Of a DNA stretch of 64,000 nucleotides, positions 1-8,172 are shown piece by piece. The notes under the pieces are model-generated. The model was given only the letters and a program-made list of their open reading frames with translations. It searched no databases and was not told the origin of the DNA. Numbering within the stretch: the first letter of the stretch is position 1; each line of letters opens with the position of its first letter. A program made the position numbers and the translations under genes. The DNA comes from Rhizobium sp. SL86 (GTDB lineage Bacteria; Pseudomonadota; Alphaproteobacteria; Rhizobiales; Rhizobiaceae). The stretch lies in NCBI RefSeq assembly GCF_026672545.1, contig NZ_JAPPRJ010000008.1:372001-436000 (forward strand), in the 5' to 3' direction.

Positions 1-345
1 AAGCGGCAGCGCATGTGGCCATAGATCGAACTGCGGATGGGTGAGCGGCTGCACGAGGGTGGCGATGCCCATCGGCAGCGAGGCCCCGATCGCCGCGCAA
101 AGCTGAACGGCCCCTTTGCTGAGCAGCGTATGCGCGAGGTTGTTGATGGTCTCGCCATCCGGAGCCAGCCAGTCCCGGTCGTAGGGCATCAGCCGTTCCG
201 CAAGCGCAATCAGAGCAACGATGGTCAGGTAGACCACATTGAACCAGAAGAGCGGCGCCTCCGACTGGAAGGCGATATCGCTGCCGATCAGTCCCGTGAC
301 CAGGAAGAACGGCCAGAGGCTGTAGGAAAGAAGACTGTATAACAC
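1..345 (-). CDS. Fatty acid hydroxylase / sterol desaturase family protein (N-terminal part)
   Basis: The gene reads leftward off the window edge, so only about 115 N-terminal residues are visible. They contain two hydrophobic segments and a YDRDWLAPDGETINNLAHT stretch. That stretch resembles the N-terminal region of fatty acid hydroxylase/sterol desaturase membrane proteins, just before the first histidine cluster. The di-iron histidine motifs would lie outside the window and cannot be checked. The start is a GTG at 345; an in-frame TGA lies a few codons upstream and there is no ATG between them. Family assignment is by resemblance only. Confidence 0.5.
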   Translation of the reverse strand, partial: MLYSLLSYSLWPFFLVTGLIGSDIAFQSEAPLFWFNVVYLTIVALIALAERLMPYDRDWLAPDGETINNLAHTLLSKGAVQLCAAIGASLPMGIATLVQPLTHPQFDLWPHALPL

Positions 346-413
346 CCGAAAACCCCGATCCGGCTGCCGTCAATGCTCCTTGTATAACCAAGGATTTCGG
401 CGTCCGTCCACCG

Positions 414-1325
414 TTATCGCCGCGTCGCGATATAGTCTTGCAGGCCGGTGACAAGCGCGTCGAAGGTCCTGCGGTAGCGCGGGGTCGTTTTCAGGTCTTC
501 GTGCATCGCGACGAAGGTCGGCAGCGTCAGGCGGAAATCCGGAAAGAGGCGCACGAGATGCGGGTCGCGCGCAGCCAGTCTCGTCTGGCAGAAGCCGATG
601 CCGACGCCGGCGCGGATGGCCGCCAATTGCGCCAGATTGCTGTCGGCACGGAAGGACCAGCAGGGCTGTTCCGGATCGGGAAAGTCCGGCGCCTGTTTGC
701 GGATCTCGCCGATCATGGCGCGGATGAAGGCGGTGCGGCGGTCATAACCGATGATACAGTGGGTGCTCAGTTCCGCAAAAGAGACCGGCCTGCCGTGACG
801 GGCAAGATAACCGGCATGGGCATGCAGCCCCAGCTCGATTTCACCCACATGGCGGACCACCAGCGATTCCTGTTTCGGCTGGGTCATGCGCACGGCAATA
901 TCGGCCTCCCGTCGCAACAGATCCTCCACGGCATCGGACAATGACAGTTCGATGCCAAGTTTTGTGTGTTCGCTCTGCAGGGCTGCAAGGATGGGCGGCA
1001 GAACCTCCACGCCGATGACGTCGCTGGAGCTGATCCGGACGGTGCCTTCGATTTCGTTCAGCGCGCCTGTGGCCTGGCGACGCAGCGCAGCGGCTGTCGA
1101 GGCAAGCGACTGGGCGTAGGGCCTGAGCGAAAGCGCGAGTTCCGTCGGCATCAGGCCTTGCTGCGAGCGGGTGAACAGCACATGGCCGAGCGCCTGCTCC
1201 AGTTCATCCACATGCCGACCGACGGTTGGTTGTGTCAGTCCCAGTGCTCGAGCGGCCCCGGAGAGCGAGCCAGACTCGAGAACGCCGAGAAATGTGCGGT
1301 AGAGGTTCCAGTCCGGATCATTCAT
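414..1325 (-). CDS. LysR-family transcriptional regulator
   Basis: A 303-residue protein of usual LysR length. It has an N-terminal winged helix-turn-helix (about residues 5-65, with SGSLSGAARALGLTQPTVGRH) followed by a periplasmic-binding-protein-like effector domain. It lies divergent to the NAD(P)-binding oxidoreductase gene at 1415, with about 90 bases between the starts. This is the classic arrangement in which a LysR protein controls itself and the neighbouring gene from a shared operator. The effector is unknown. The family call is secure; the target is inferred from position only. Confidence 0.9.
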   Translation of the reverse strand: MNDPDWNLYRTFLGVLESGSLSGAARALGLTQPTVGRHVDELEQALGHVLFTRSQQGLMPTELALSLRPYAQSLASTAAALRRQATGALNEIEGTVRISSSDVIGVEVLPPILAALQSEHTKLGIELSLSDAVEDLLRREADIAVRMTQPKQESLVVRHVGEIELGLHAHAGYLARHGRPVSFAELSTHCIIGYDRRTAFIRAMIGEIRKQAPDFPDPEQPCWSFRADSNLAQLAAIRAGVGIGFCQTRLAARDPHLVRLFPDFRLTLPTFVAMHEDLKTTPRYRRTFDALVTGLQDYIATRR

Positions 1326-1414
1326 TTTTGAATATCATCCATCTACATTCAGCGAATTCCTTATACTGAGATCCTGCGGGATATTCCAGGCATCGAAACC
1401 AAGGAGATGCCGTC

Positions 1415-2458
1415 ATGCCCGTCGAAAATGCTGTGATGATGATTGAAAAGCCCCTCGTACTCGTGCTCGGCGCTACGGGTGGGATTGGCGGGGCGGTGGC
1501 CCGCCGGCTGTTGCTGAAGGGCTGGAGGGTGCGGGCTCTGAACCGCAACGCGGCCGAGGCGGCGCGCCGGGAACCGGCCTTCGAGTGGGTGCAGGGTGAC
1601 GCGATGAAGCCGGACGACGTGGCGCGTGCGGCGCAAGGTGCCGGCTTGATCGTCCATGCGGTCAATCCGCCCGGTTACCGGGATTGGGAGAAACTGGTCC
1701 TGCCGATGCTGGACAACACGATTGTCGCGGCAAAGCAGAACGGTGCGCGCATTCTTCTGCCCGGCACCGTCTACAATTACGGCCCGGATGCCTTTCCGCT
1801 GATTACAGAAGACAGCCCGCAACGCCCCCTGACACGCAAGGGCGCCATCCGCGTCGAGATGGAACGCCGGCTGAAGACTGCCTCGGAAGAGGGAGTGCGG
1901 GTCCTGATCGTCCGGGCCGGGGACTTCTTTGGTCCGGGGGCCATCAACAGCTGGTTCTCTCAGGGCATGGTCACCACCGGGCAGCCGCTCCAGTCCATCA
2001 AGCGCATCTCAAAACCCGGTATCGGGCACCAATGGGCCTATCTGCCGGATGTCGCCGATACCATGGTACGTCTGGTGGAGCAGGGTGATCGCCTGTCCCG
2101 CTTCGAGCAATTTCACATGGATGGGGTGTGGGATCATGACGGTCTGCAAATCATCGGCGCGGTCGAACGCGTGATCGGGCAGCCGATCCCCATTCGTCAG
2201 TTCCCGTGGTGGGTGCTGATGCTTGCGAGCCCCTTCGTGCCCTTGGCTCGCGAGATCCGGGAGATGCGGTATCTGTGGCAGCGGCCGGTACGCCTGTCGA
2301 ATGCAAAACTTCGCGGTTTTCTGGGGCAGGAACCGAGCACGCCGCTCGATACGGCGATGCGCGCAACGCTGGAGGCTTTTGGCTGCATGCCGGGTCACCA
2401 GGCTCCCGTTCCGCGCAAGCGGCGCACCGAGACCGGGCGCGTTGAAAGCCTTGCTTGA
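1415..2458 (+). CDS. NAD(P)-binding epimerase/oxidoreductase family protein
   Basis: A 347-residue protein of the atypical short-chain dehydrogenase/epimerase type. The N-terminal Rossmann motif GATGGIGGAVARRL (about residues 18-31) binds the dinucleotide, and a YNYGPD segment lies near the expected catalytic region. The ATG at 1415 follows an AAGGAG ribosome site at good spacing; an ATG a few codons in (MMIEKP) is an alternative. It is probably controlled by the divergent LysR gene. Substrate unknown. A rho-independent-like hairpin at 2500-2523 separates it from the convergent flavin oxidoreductase gene. Confidence 0.8.
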   Translation: MPVENAVMMIEKPLVLVLGATGGIGGAVARRLLLKGWRVRALNRNAAEAARREPAFEWVQGDAMKPDDVARAAQGAGLIVHAVNPPGYRDWEKLVLPMLDNTIVAAKQNGARILLPGTVYNYGPDAFPLITEDSPQRPLTRKGAIRVEMERRLKTASEEGVRVLIVRAGDFFGPGAINSWFSQGMVTTGQPLQSIKRISKPGIGHQWAYLPDVADTMVRLVEQGDRLSRFEQFHMDGVWDHDGLQIIGAVERVIGQPIPIRQFPWWVLMLASPFVPLAREIREMRYLWQRPVRLSNAKLRGFLGQEPSTPLDTAMRATLEAFGCMPGHQAPVPRKRRTETGRVESLA

Positions 2459-2499
2459 AGCAAACACGGGGTGCGGCGTCTTCAAGACGGCATCGAAAC

Positions 2500-2523
2500 G
2501 AGGCCCGTGGAAACACGGGCCTC
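2500..2523. terminator. Hairpin between convergent genes, probable bidirectional terminator
   Basis: A perfect 10-bp inverted repeat (GAGGCCCGTG / CACGGGCCTC) with a GAAA tetraloop lies between the stop codons of the convergent genes ending at 2458 and 2544. There is no long T tract on either side, so strength as an intrinsic terminator is uncertain. Confidence 0.6.
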
Positions 2524-2543
2524 GCTGTGTTGATCAGGCCAAT

Positions 2544-3665
2544 TTATTCGGCAGCGTCGAGTGCCGGATAATCGGTGTAACCTTCCGCACCGCCGCCATA
2601 GAGCGTCTTCGGGTTCACCTCGTTCCAGGCGGCCCCGTCCTTGATGCGGCGGACGAGGTCGGGGTTTGCGATGAAGGGCTTGCCGAAGGAGACGAGGTCC
2701 GCCTTGCCGCTCTCAACAGCTTCCTTGGCCGTTTCGGCGGTGTAACCATTGTTGACCATCCAGGCACCCTTGCCGCCGGCAGCGACGTACGCCTGCTTGA
2801 AGGCGGCGTAATCGAAGCTGGTGCCTTCATACTGATGGTCGCGCGGACCGCCGGTGGCACCCTCGATGACGTGGATGAAGGCGAGGTTGCGGCTGGCGAG
2901 CTGCTCTGCCACGGCATTAAAGACGGCCTGCGGATTGCTGTCGCGGATGTCGTTGGCCGGTGTGGTCGGCGACAGGCGGATGCCGGTCTTGTCGGCGCCG
3001 ATTTCTCCCGCCACGGCATCCACCACCTCAAGCGTCAGGCGGATGCGGTTTTCGATCGAGCCGCCATAGGCATCCGTCCGCTGGTTGGCACCATCCTTCA
3101 TGAACTGGTCGAGCAGATAGCCGTTGGCGGCATGGATCTCGACACCATCAAAGCCGGCATCCACAGCGGCGCGGGCCGCCTTGCGGAAATCCTCGACGAT
3201 GCCGGGAAGTTCGGCCAGGTCGAGGGCGCGCGGTTCGGATGTTTCGGCAAAGCCGCCGGTGCCGTCATCATTGATGATGTAGGTCTTCGATTTCGCGGCA
3301 ATCGCGGAGGGCGCAACCGGCGCTCCCCCATTCGGCTGCAGCGAGACGTGCGAGATGCGGCCGACATGCCAGAGCTGCGTGACGATCTTGCCGCCGCGGG
3401 CGTGCACGGCATCGGTCACCTTCTTCCAGCCGGCGAGCGCCTCCGGAAGGTAGAGACCCGGGACATCGGCATAGCCTTGTCCCTGATGGGTGATGGCGGT
3501 GCCTTCCGAAACGATCAGGCCGGCGGTCGCGCGCTGCTCGTAATAGACGACGTTGAGGTTGTTGGGGATCGCTTTCGGCGAGCGGTTGCGCGTCAGCGGG
3601 GCCATCACGATCCGGTTCTTCAGGGTGAGGTCGCCAAACGTGACGTCATCGAACAATGTCGGCAT
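2544..3665 (-). CDS. nemA: Old Yellow Enzyme family NADH:flavin oxidoreductase (NemA-like)
   Basis: An FMN-dependent alkene reductase, 373 residues, beginning MPTLFDDVTFGDLTLKNR. The core of the family is visible: NRIVMAPLTRNR near the N-terminus, the QLWHVGRISH segment, VEIHAANGYLLDQF and NQRTDAYGGSIENR in the middle, and a C-terminal phosphate-binding region. The open frame extends upstream to 3950, but it would run through the ArsR gene, so the start at 3665 is preferred. It sits 47 bases downstream of an ArsR repressor gene on the same strand. This suggests an inducible operon responding to electrophiles; the inducer is inferred, not shown. Confidence 0.88.
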   Translation of the reverse strand: MPTLFDDVTFGDLTLKNRIVMAPLTRNRSPKAIPNNLNVVYYEQRATAGLIVSEGTAITHQGQGYADVPGLYLPEALAGWKKVTDAVHARGGKIVTQLWHVGRISHVSLQPNGGAPVAPSAIAAKSKTYIINDDGTGGFAETSEPRALDLAELPGIVEDFRKAARAAVDAGFDGVEIHAANGYLLDQFMKDGANQRTDAYGGSIENRIRLTLEVVDAVAGEIGADKTGIRLSPTTPANDIRDSNPQAVFNAVAEQLASRNLAFIHVIEGATGGPRDHQYEGTSFDYAAFKQAYVAAGGKGAWMVNNGYTAETAKEAVESGKADLVSFGKPFIANPDLVRRIKDGAAWNEVNPKTLYGGGAEGYTDYPALDAAE

Positions 3666-3712
3666 CAGAATATCCTTTTGGTAGGCAGGGAAGGTGGGAT
3701 GAGAGGGGAGGC

Positions 3713-4009
3713 TCAGAGTGTCTCCCCGAGATGAGCAAGGAAGGCTCGGATGGCCTCTTCGTCGCGGTGGTAGAAGGTCCACTGACCAACCTTGGTGATC
3801 TTCACCAGGCCGGCCTTTTCGAGCGTTGCAAGATGCGCGGAGACGGTCGACTGCGACAGGCCACAGCGCTTTTCGAACTGGTTGGCACAGATGCCCATGT
3901 CGAGCGGATGGGCCTGCGAGGAAAAATGCGCTTCCGGCTGCCGCATCCATTCCAGGAACTCGACACGAACCGGATGCGAAAGCGCTTTCAGGATTTCAGT
4001 CTTGTCCAC
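3713..4009 (-). CDS. ArsR-family winged-helix transcriptional regulator
   Basis: A 98-residue single-domain protein of normal ArsR/SmtB length, with the helix-turn-helix around CGLSQSTVSAHLATLEKAGLV. No classic metal-binding CxC pair is seen in the recognition helix, so sensing of a metal is not supported. It is the first gene of a probable two-gene operon with the flavin oxidoreductase, and it lies just downstream of the tandem AbcR sRNA genes. In Sinorhizobium meliloti an ArsR-type gene flanks the same sRNA locus. Confidence 0.85.
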   Translation of the reverse strand: MDKTEILKALSHPVRVEFLEWMRQPEAHFSSQAHPLDMGICANQFEKRCGLSQSTVSAHLATLEKAGLVKITKVGQWTFYHRDEEAIRAFLAHLGETL

Positions 4010-4087
4010 AGTGCAATCCTTAGATCGTTCTGGACCGATATATGGATCGAAGAAATACGATTTAAAGGGGGTGACATGCTGCAGGGC

Positions 4088-4200
4088 AAAAAAAAGGGCC
4101 GCAGATTTCTCTGAAGCCCGAAGGTGTGAAGGTTGTTAGAACCTCCAGAGGGGAACAGCCAACGCGGGCAACGAGGGGATGTCGCCAATGTGCGCCAGCT
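4088..4200 (-). ncRNA. abcR: AbcR-family trans-acting small RNA, distal copy
   Basis: A transcript of about 113 nt is predicted on the minus strand. It has a -10 like CATATT (4207-4212) and a -35 like TTGTGA (4230-4235) with a 17-bp spacer. It ends in a GC hairpin (GGGCTTCAGA / TCTGCGGCCC) followed by eight T residues at 4088-4095. The central TTCCCCTCTGGAGGTT is shared with the second copy at 4289-4408. Tandem AbcR1/AbcR2 genes (alpha-r15 family) between an ArsR gene and lsrB are known in Sinorhizobium and Agrobacterium. There they act with Hfq to block translation of ABC transporter mRNAs. Which copy is AbcR1 or AbcR2 cannot be settled here. Confidence 0.85.
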
Positions 4201-4205
4201 GTCAG

Positions 4206-4235
4206 GAATATGGTGCCAAGGGGAAAGCCTCACAA
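4206..4235 (-). promoter_or_regulatory. Predicted promoter of distal AbcR copy
   Basis: TTGTGA at 4230-4235, 17-bp spacer, CATATT at 4207-4212 on the minus strand. The bases GCACCATAT directly at the -10 region are identical in the promoter of the second copy, which supports separate transcription of each sRNA. Confidence 0.6.
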
Positions 4236-4288
4236 GGGGGAGCGGGTGTTTCGATTGGATTTTTTAGTATTTAAGGAAAATGGCGGGT

Positions 4289-4408
4289 AAAAAAAGAGGG
4301 CCACCGGATTGCTCCAGGGCCCTTATAAGTTTGAAGGTCAATAAAACCTCCAGAGGGGAACAGCTGCTGCGGTGGAACTGGGAGGAAAAGCCACCATGTG
4401 CATCAGCT
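4289..4408 (-). ncRNA. abcR: AbcR-family trans-acting small RNA, copy proximal to lsrB
   Basis: A transcript of about 120 nt is predicted on the minus strand. It ends in a hairpin (GGGCCCTGGA, GCAA loop, TCCGGTGGCCC) followed by CTTTTTTT. It carries a CCTCCCA element in the 5' half, like the anti-Shine-Dalgarno motif known in AbcR RNAs. It also carries the TTCCCCTCTGGAGGTT segment shared with the distal copy. Its own promoter is TTGTTC (4438-4443), 17 bp, CATATC (4415-4420). It lies 158 bases from the 3' end of lsrB. Confidence 0.88.
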
Positions 4409-4413
4409 GTGTG

Positions 4414-4443
4414 CGATATGGTGCTTTCTTGTGCAGTGAACAA
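4414..4443 (-). promoter_or_regulatory. Predicted promoter of proximal AbcR copy
   Basis: TTGTTC at 4438-4443 and CATATC at 4415-4420 on the minus strand with a 17-bp spacer. The layout matches the promoter of the distal copy. Confidence 0.6.
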
Positions 4444-4566
4444 TCCATTTTTGTGCATCACAGCCATGCAGTGGAAGCAGGGCTGTGCGAAAGCATTCGG
4501 CAGAGTTCATCGTTCTTCAGATATAATCAATGAAAAACAAAGGCTTGCCTCGGGTCGTCGCTGCGA

Positions 4567-5469
4567 TCAGAAACTCCAGTTGCGTGCCTTGGCGACGATG
4601 AAATCACGAAACACTTTCAGCTTCGCTGCATTTTTCATCTCGTCGGGATAGCAGAAATAGGTGTCGAAGGACGGAATGTCGGCATTGATGGCGAGCTGAA
4701 TCAATCCCGGATCGCGTCCGACGATGTAATCCGGCAGCACCGCGATGCCTATCCCCAGCAGGCAGGCGCGCTTGATCGAGGTCTGGCTGTTGATCTGCAG
4801 GTGCGGCAGGCGCGGATTGTCGGAATTGCGTCCGGCATATTCCAGCCAGTTGACGTCGAGCAGGTAGTTCGGTGCCGGTTCACCGAAGGTGATGATGCGG
4901 TGCTGGTCGAGATCCTCGATCGTCTGCGGTTCACCGAACCGATTGATGTAGGAGGGTGCTGCATAGACGTGCATGTGCACCGTAAACAGCTTGCGCTGGA
5001 TGAGATCCGACTGCTGCGGCTGGCGCAGGCGGATGGCGCAATCGGCATGGCGCATGTTCACGTCCAGTTCCTCGTTGTCGAGGATGAGCTGGATCGACAT
5101 TTCCGGATAGAGCTGCAGGAATTCCTGCACCTTGTCCGTCAGCCAGCCCTGGCCGAGGCCGACGGTGGTGGTGACACGCAGCTTGCCGCTCGGCTTTTCC
5201 GTCGTTTCCGTCAGCTGTACCTTGACGGTTTCCAGCTTCAGAAGCACGTCGTGCGCCGTGCGGTAGAGGAGTTCCCCCTGTTCGGTGAGGATCAGGCCGC
5301 GCGCGTGGCGGTGGAAGAGCTTGACGCCCACATCCTGTTCCAGCGCGCTGACCTGGCGGCTGATGGCCGACTGGGACAGATGCAGCTTGTCGGCTGCATG
5401 CGTGAAGGAGCCGGCTTCCGCGGCGGCGTGAAAAATGCGCAGCTTGTCCCAGTCGAGTGGCACTACCAT
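4567..5469 (-). CDS. lsrB: LysR-family regulator LsrB
   Basis: A 300-residue LysR protein. The N-terminal HTH is around AGSFTHAADKLHLSQSAISRQVSALEQ (given by position, about residues 15-42), with the effector-binding domain after it. The symbol is assigned by context: directly after trxB (2 bases apart, same strand) and just upstream of the tandem AbcR genes. In Sinorhizobium meliloti, LsrB sits in the same place and controls LPS synthesis, redox defence and symbiosis. Co-transcription with trxB is likely. Confidence 0.87.
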   Translation of the reverse strand: MVVPLDWDKLRIFHAAAEAGSFTHAADKLHLSQSAISRQVSALEQDVGVKLFHRHARGLILTEQGELLYRTAHDVLLKLETVKVQLTETTEKPSGKLRVTTTVGLGQGWLTDKVQEFLQLYPEMSIQLILDNEELDVNMRHADCAIRLRQPQQSDLIQRKLFTVHMHVYAAPSYINRFGEPQTIEDLDQHRIITFGEPAPNYLLDVNWLEYAGRNSDNPRLPHLQINSQTSIKRACLLGIGIAVLPDYIVGRDPGLIQLAINADIPSFDTYFCYPDEMKNAAKLKVFRDFIVAKARNWSF

Positions 5470-5471
5470 TG

Positions 5472-6446
5472 TTACTCCGCAGCCTGCGCGACGGGCTGGA
5501 TGCCCGCGAGATAACGTTCCGCCTCAAGGGCGGCCATGCAGCCCATGCCGGCAGCCGTGATCGCCTGGCGGAAGGTGTCGTCGGTCACGTCGCCGGCGGC
5601 AAAGACGCCCGGCACGTCGGTTGCCGTCGAATCCGGCGCCGTCCACATGTAACCGTTGTCCTTCAGCTTCACCTGACCCTTGAAGAGTTCGGTGGCCGGC
5701 GCGTGGCCGATAGCGACGAAAACGCCGTCGATAGGCCGTTCGGTGATCTCGCCATTCAGCGTGTTGCGCAGCTTGACCCCCGTCACCGATGGCGGCATCG
5801 GCGGTTTGGCAGGCGTACCGGTGATCTCGGCGACTTCCGAGTTCCACAGCACCTCGACATTCGGGCGCTGGAACAGGCGTTCCTGCAGGATCTTTTCCGA
5901 CCGGAAGCTGTCACGGCGATGCACAACGGTGACCGATTTGGCGATGTTCGACAGGTAGAGCGCTTCTTCGACGGCGGAATTGCCGCCGCCCACCACGATC
6001 ACGTCCTTGTTGCGATAGAAGAAGCCATCGCAGGTGGCGCAGGCGGATACGCCAAAGCCCTGGAAATGCTGTTCGCTCTCGATGCCCAGCCATTTCGCCT
6101 TGGCGCCGGTGGCGATGATCAGCGTGTCGGCGGTCCAGACCTGGCCGGAATCGGTCTGGATCACGAAGGGGCGCTGCGACAGCTGCACTTCGGTGACGAG
6201 ATCATTGACGATCTCGGTGCCGACATGCACAGCCTGGTTCAGCATCTGCTCCATCAGCCAGGGCCCCTGGATCGGATCGGCAAAACCCGGATAGTTTTCG
6301 ACATCGGTGGTGATCATCAGCTGGCCACCCTGTTCCATACCGGCGATCAGCACCGGCTTCAGCATGGCGCGGGCGGCGTAGATGGCGGCGGTATAACCGG
6401 CAGGGCCGGAGCCGATGATGAGAACATGGGCATGGCGGGCAGACAT
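5472..6446 (-). CDS. trxB: Thioredoxin reductase
   Basis: NADPH-dependent reduction of thioredoxin, cytoplasmic flavoprotein, 324 residues (normal length). Visible features are the FAD motif GSGPAG near residue 12, the redox pair CATC (Cys136 and Cys139), the NADPH-site GGGNSAVEEA, and the C-terminal FAD segment GVFAAGDVTD. It is first in an operon with lsrB and divergent from lrp, with a 235-base shared upstream region. Confidence 0.96.
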   Translation of the reverse strand: MSARHAHVLIIGSGPAGYTAAIYAARAMLKPVLIAGMEQGGQLMITTDVENYPGFADPIQGPWLMEQMLNQAVHVGTEIVNDLVTEVQLSQRPFVIQTDSGQVWTADTLIIATGAKAKWLGIESEQHFQGFGVSACATCDGFFYRNKDVIVVGGGNSAVEEALYLSNIAKSVTVVHRRDSFRSEKILQERLFQRPNVEVLWNSEVAEITGTPAKPPMPPSVTGVKLRNTLNGEITERPIDGVFVAIGHAPATELFKGQVKLKDNGYMWTAPDSTATDVPGVFAAGDVTDDTFRQAITAAGMGCMAALEAERYLAGIQPVAQAAE

Positions 6447-6681
6447 GGAACGGATCCTTTCGCGTGGCGCCGTGGGCGGATACAGCCGAACGTGACAAGG
6501 CCTACAGGCGGCGCCTTTTCAGCTCATTTATGATCGTTCCCTGCGGCAATTCAAGGTCACCCCGACCCCGACGGACAAGCTTGGCGAGTTACGCACAATA
6601 ATGGTGCGCCGGCGCGACATAATCTTGCGCGTTTTCCTTGCGTTCGGGATGACTTCGGCTATTAGCATGGCAAAAAGCGAT

Positions 6682-7161
6682 ATGAGGTTTCCCGTGCTCA
6701 GAGCCGAACTCGACGCCATCGACATCAAGATTCTCCGAGAACTGCAGCGCGACGGCCGCATGACCAATGTGGAACTGGCCGAACGCGTCGGCATTTCCGC
6801 GCCGCCCTGCCTGAGACGCGTGCGCAAGCTGGAGGAGGCGGGCGTCATCGAGGGGTATGCGGCGATCCTCAACGGGCCGAAACTCGGCTTCGATCTCGTC
6901 GCCTTCTGCCTCGTCGGTCTCAAGCACCAGTCGGAGGCGAACCTGAAGGCCTTCGCGGCGCTCGCGCAGAGCTGGCCCATCGTGCGCGAGGCCTGGATGG
7001 TCTCCGGCGACAGCGATTTCCTGCTCCGCTGTACGGCGGAAAATCTCACAAGCTTTCAGGATTTTGTCATCGAGGTGCTGGCTGCCAATGAACACGTCGA
7101 TACCGTCCGAACGATGCTGACCATCCGCCAGGTGAAGAAGCTGGGGCTGGTAGAGGTCTGA
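6682..7161 (+). CDS. lrp: Lrp/AsnC-family transcriptional regulator
   Basis: An HTH (residues about 12-60, MTNVELAERVGISAPPCLRR) plus a C-terminal RAM/AsnC ligand domain, the usual two-domain Lrp layout. In-frame starts exist at 6601 and 6667 (ATG), 6682 (ATG) and 6694 (GTG). The GTG has the best ribosome site (GAGG six bases upstream). I report the 6682 ATG and regard 6682 or 6694 as equally possible. An lrp gene beside trxB and the LPS glycosyltransferases matches the order in Sinorhizobium. Divergent to trxB. Confidence 0.88.
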   Translation: MRFPVLRAELDAIDIKILRELQRDGRMTNVELAERVGISAPPCLRRVRKLEEAGVIEGYAAILNGPKLGFDLVAFCLVGLKHQSEANLKAFAALAQSWPIVREAWMVSGDSDFLLRCTAENLTSFQDFVIEVLAANEHVDTVRTMLTIRQVKKLGLVEV

Positions 7162-7320
7162 GGACCTGACGTTTGTGCGGTAAATGGCGACCCGGGTGAT
7201 GCAAAAGACGTCCCCCGATCCGTTGTGCGGCCGGTCCGTGATTCATCCCGGCGTCAAGGCGGTTGTGATCCTGCACGGCGGCAGACGAATGACGACAATT
7301 GATATGAAACGGAGCCCCCG

Positions 7321-8082
7321 TTGAAAACTCTTATCTATCAGTTCTGGAAAGGCAGCGTTCCCGCCTATGCCCGGTTAAGCGCTCGCCTGTTTGCGGACTA
7401 TGCGAAACGGCATGGCGCGGACTATCGCTTCGATGAAAATCCCGATTTCTTCAAAGGCAAGTATTCCGAATATTATCATGCACTTCGCCCGATTTATGAT
7501 GACAGTTTTCTCGCCTATGATCGCGTCATATTCGTCGACTGCGATGTCTATCCCAAAGCGGCCGCCTCTGCTGATCTCCTGACCTGCGACGTTGGTCATA
7601 TCGGCATGGTCGAGGAGGTGGCGCCGGAAATTCGCGAAGACCGTCCCCGCTGGCTGAATGACCGGAACGATCGTCGTTGGGCGATCGTGTGCGCCGGCAT
7701 ATTCCGCGCCACGCTTCCACGTTCGTCTGCCGGGACAGCTCGAATCTTCAACTCCGGCGTCATCGTCTACACCCGGGAGGGTCTCCAGGCGGCACGACGG
7801 CATTTTCCCAGCCTGAACGTCTATTCCGCGGTGATGCGCCTTGTGTTCCTGCCGCGCTTTTATCGCCTGGACCAGAACTATCTGGGGATGGCCTGCTTCC
7901 GGAAGGGGATGGAGTTCACGGTTCTCGATCACCGATGGAATCGCATCGTGAAGGCCCGTTCACTCGACGAGAACCGTCTTCTCAAGGCGCCTTGGGGCGA
8001 TGCGGAATTTGTCCATTGGCAGGTCCGCGACAGACGCGACTATACGGAAAGCCAGATCATCGCGATGGTCGAAAGCGCCTGA
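7321..8082 (+). CDS. Glycosyltransferase (nucleotide-diphosphosugar type), LPS cluster
   Basis: A 253-residue soluble protein starting with TTG preceded by ACGGAG. A DxD-like metal/sugar-nucleotide motif is seen in VIFVDCDVYP (about residues 68-77), after an N-terminal segment typical of GT-A fold transferases. Its acceptor and donor are unknown. Position among lrp, a GT25 enzyme and an LpsB-like mannosyltransferase suggests a role in LPS core or another surface glycan. It is on the opposite strand to the other two transferases and so is separately expressed. Confidence 0.65.
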   Translation: MKTLIYQFWKGSVPAYARLSARLFADYAKRHGADYRFDENPDFFKGKYSEYYHALRPIYDDSFLAYDRVIFVDCDVYPKAAASADLLTCDVGHIGMVEEVAPEIREDRPRWLNDRNDRRWAIVCAGIFRATLPRSSAGTARIFNSGVIVYTREGLQAARRHFPSLNVYSAVMRLVFLPRFYRLDQNYLGMACFRKGMEFTVLDHRWNRIVKARSLDENRLLKAPWGDAEFVHWQVRDRRDYTESQIIAMVESA

Positions 8083-8172
8083 ACCTCCCACTTTGTCGGA
8101 GGTCGAATTGCTGGAGCGGCGTGTCGCCGAGCCGCGGCCATCCGGCGTCACGATGGCTGCATTCCGAGGATG

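Noticed and set aside
2223-3734. A 503-codon plus-strand open frame opposite the flavin oxidoreductase
   Set aside because: It runs antisense over the whole NemA-like gene, which has full family motifs; long antisense frames are common in this GC-rich DNA.
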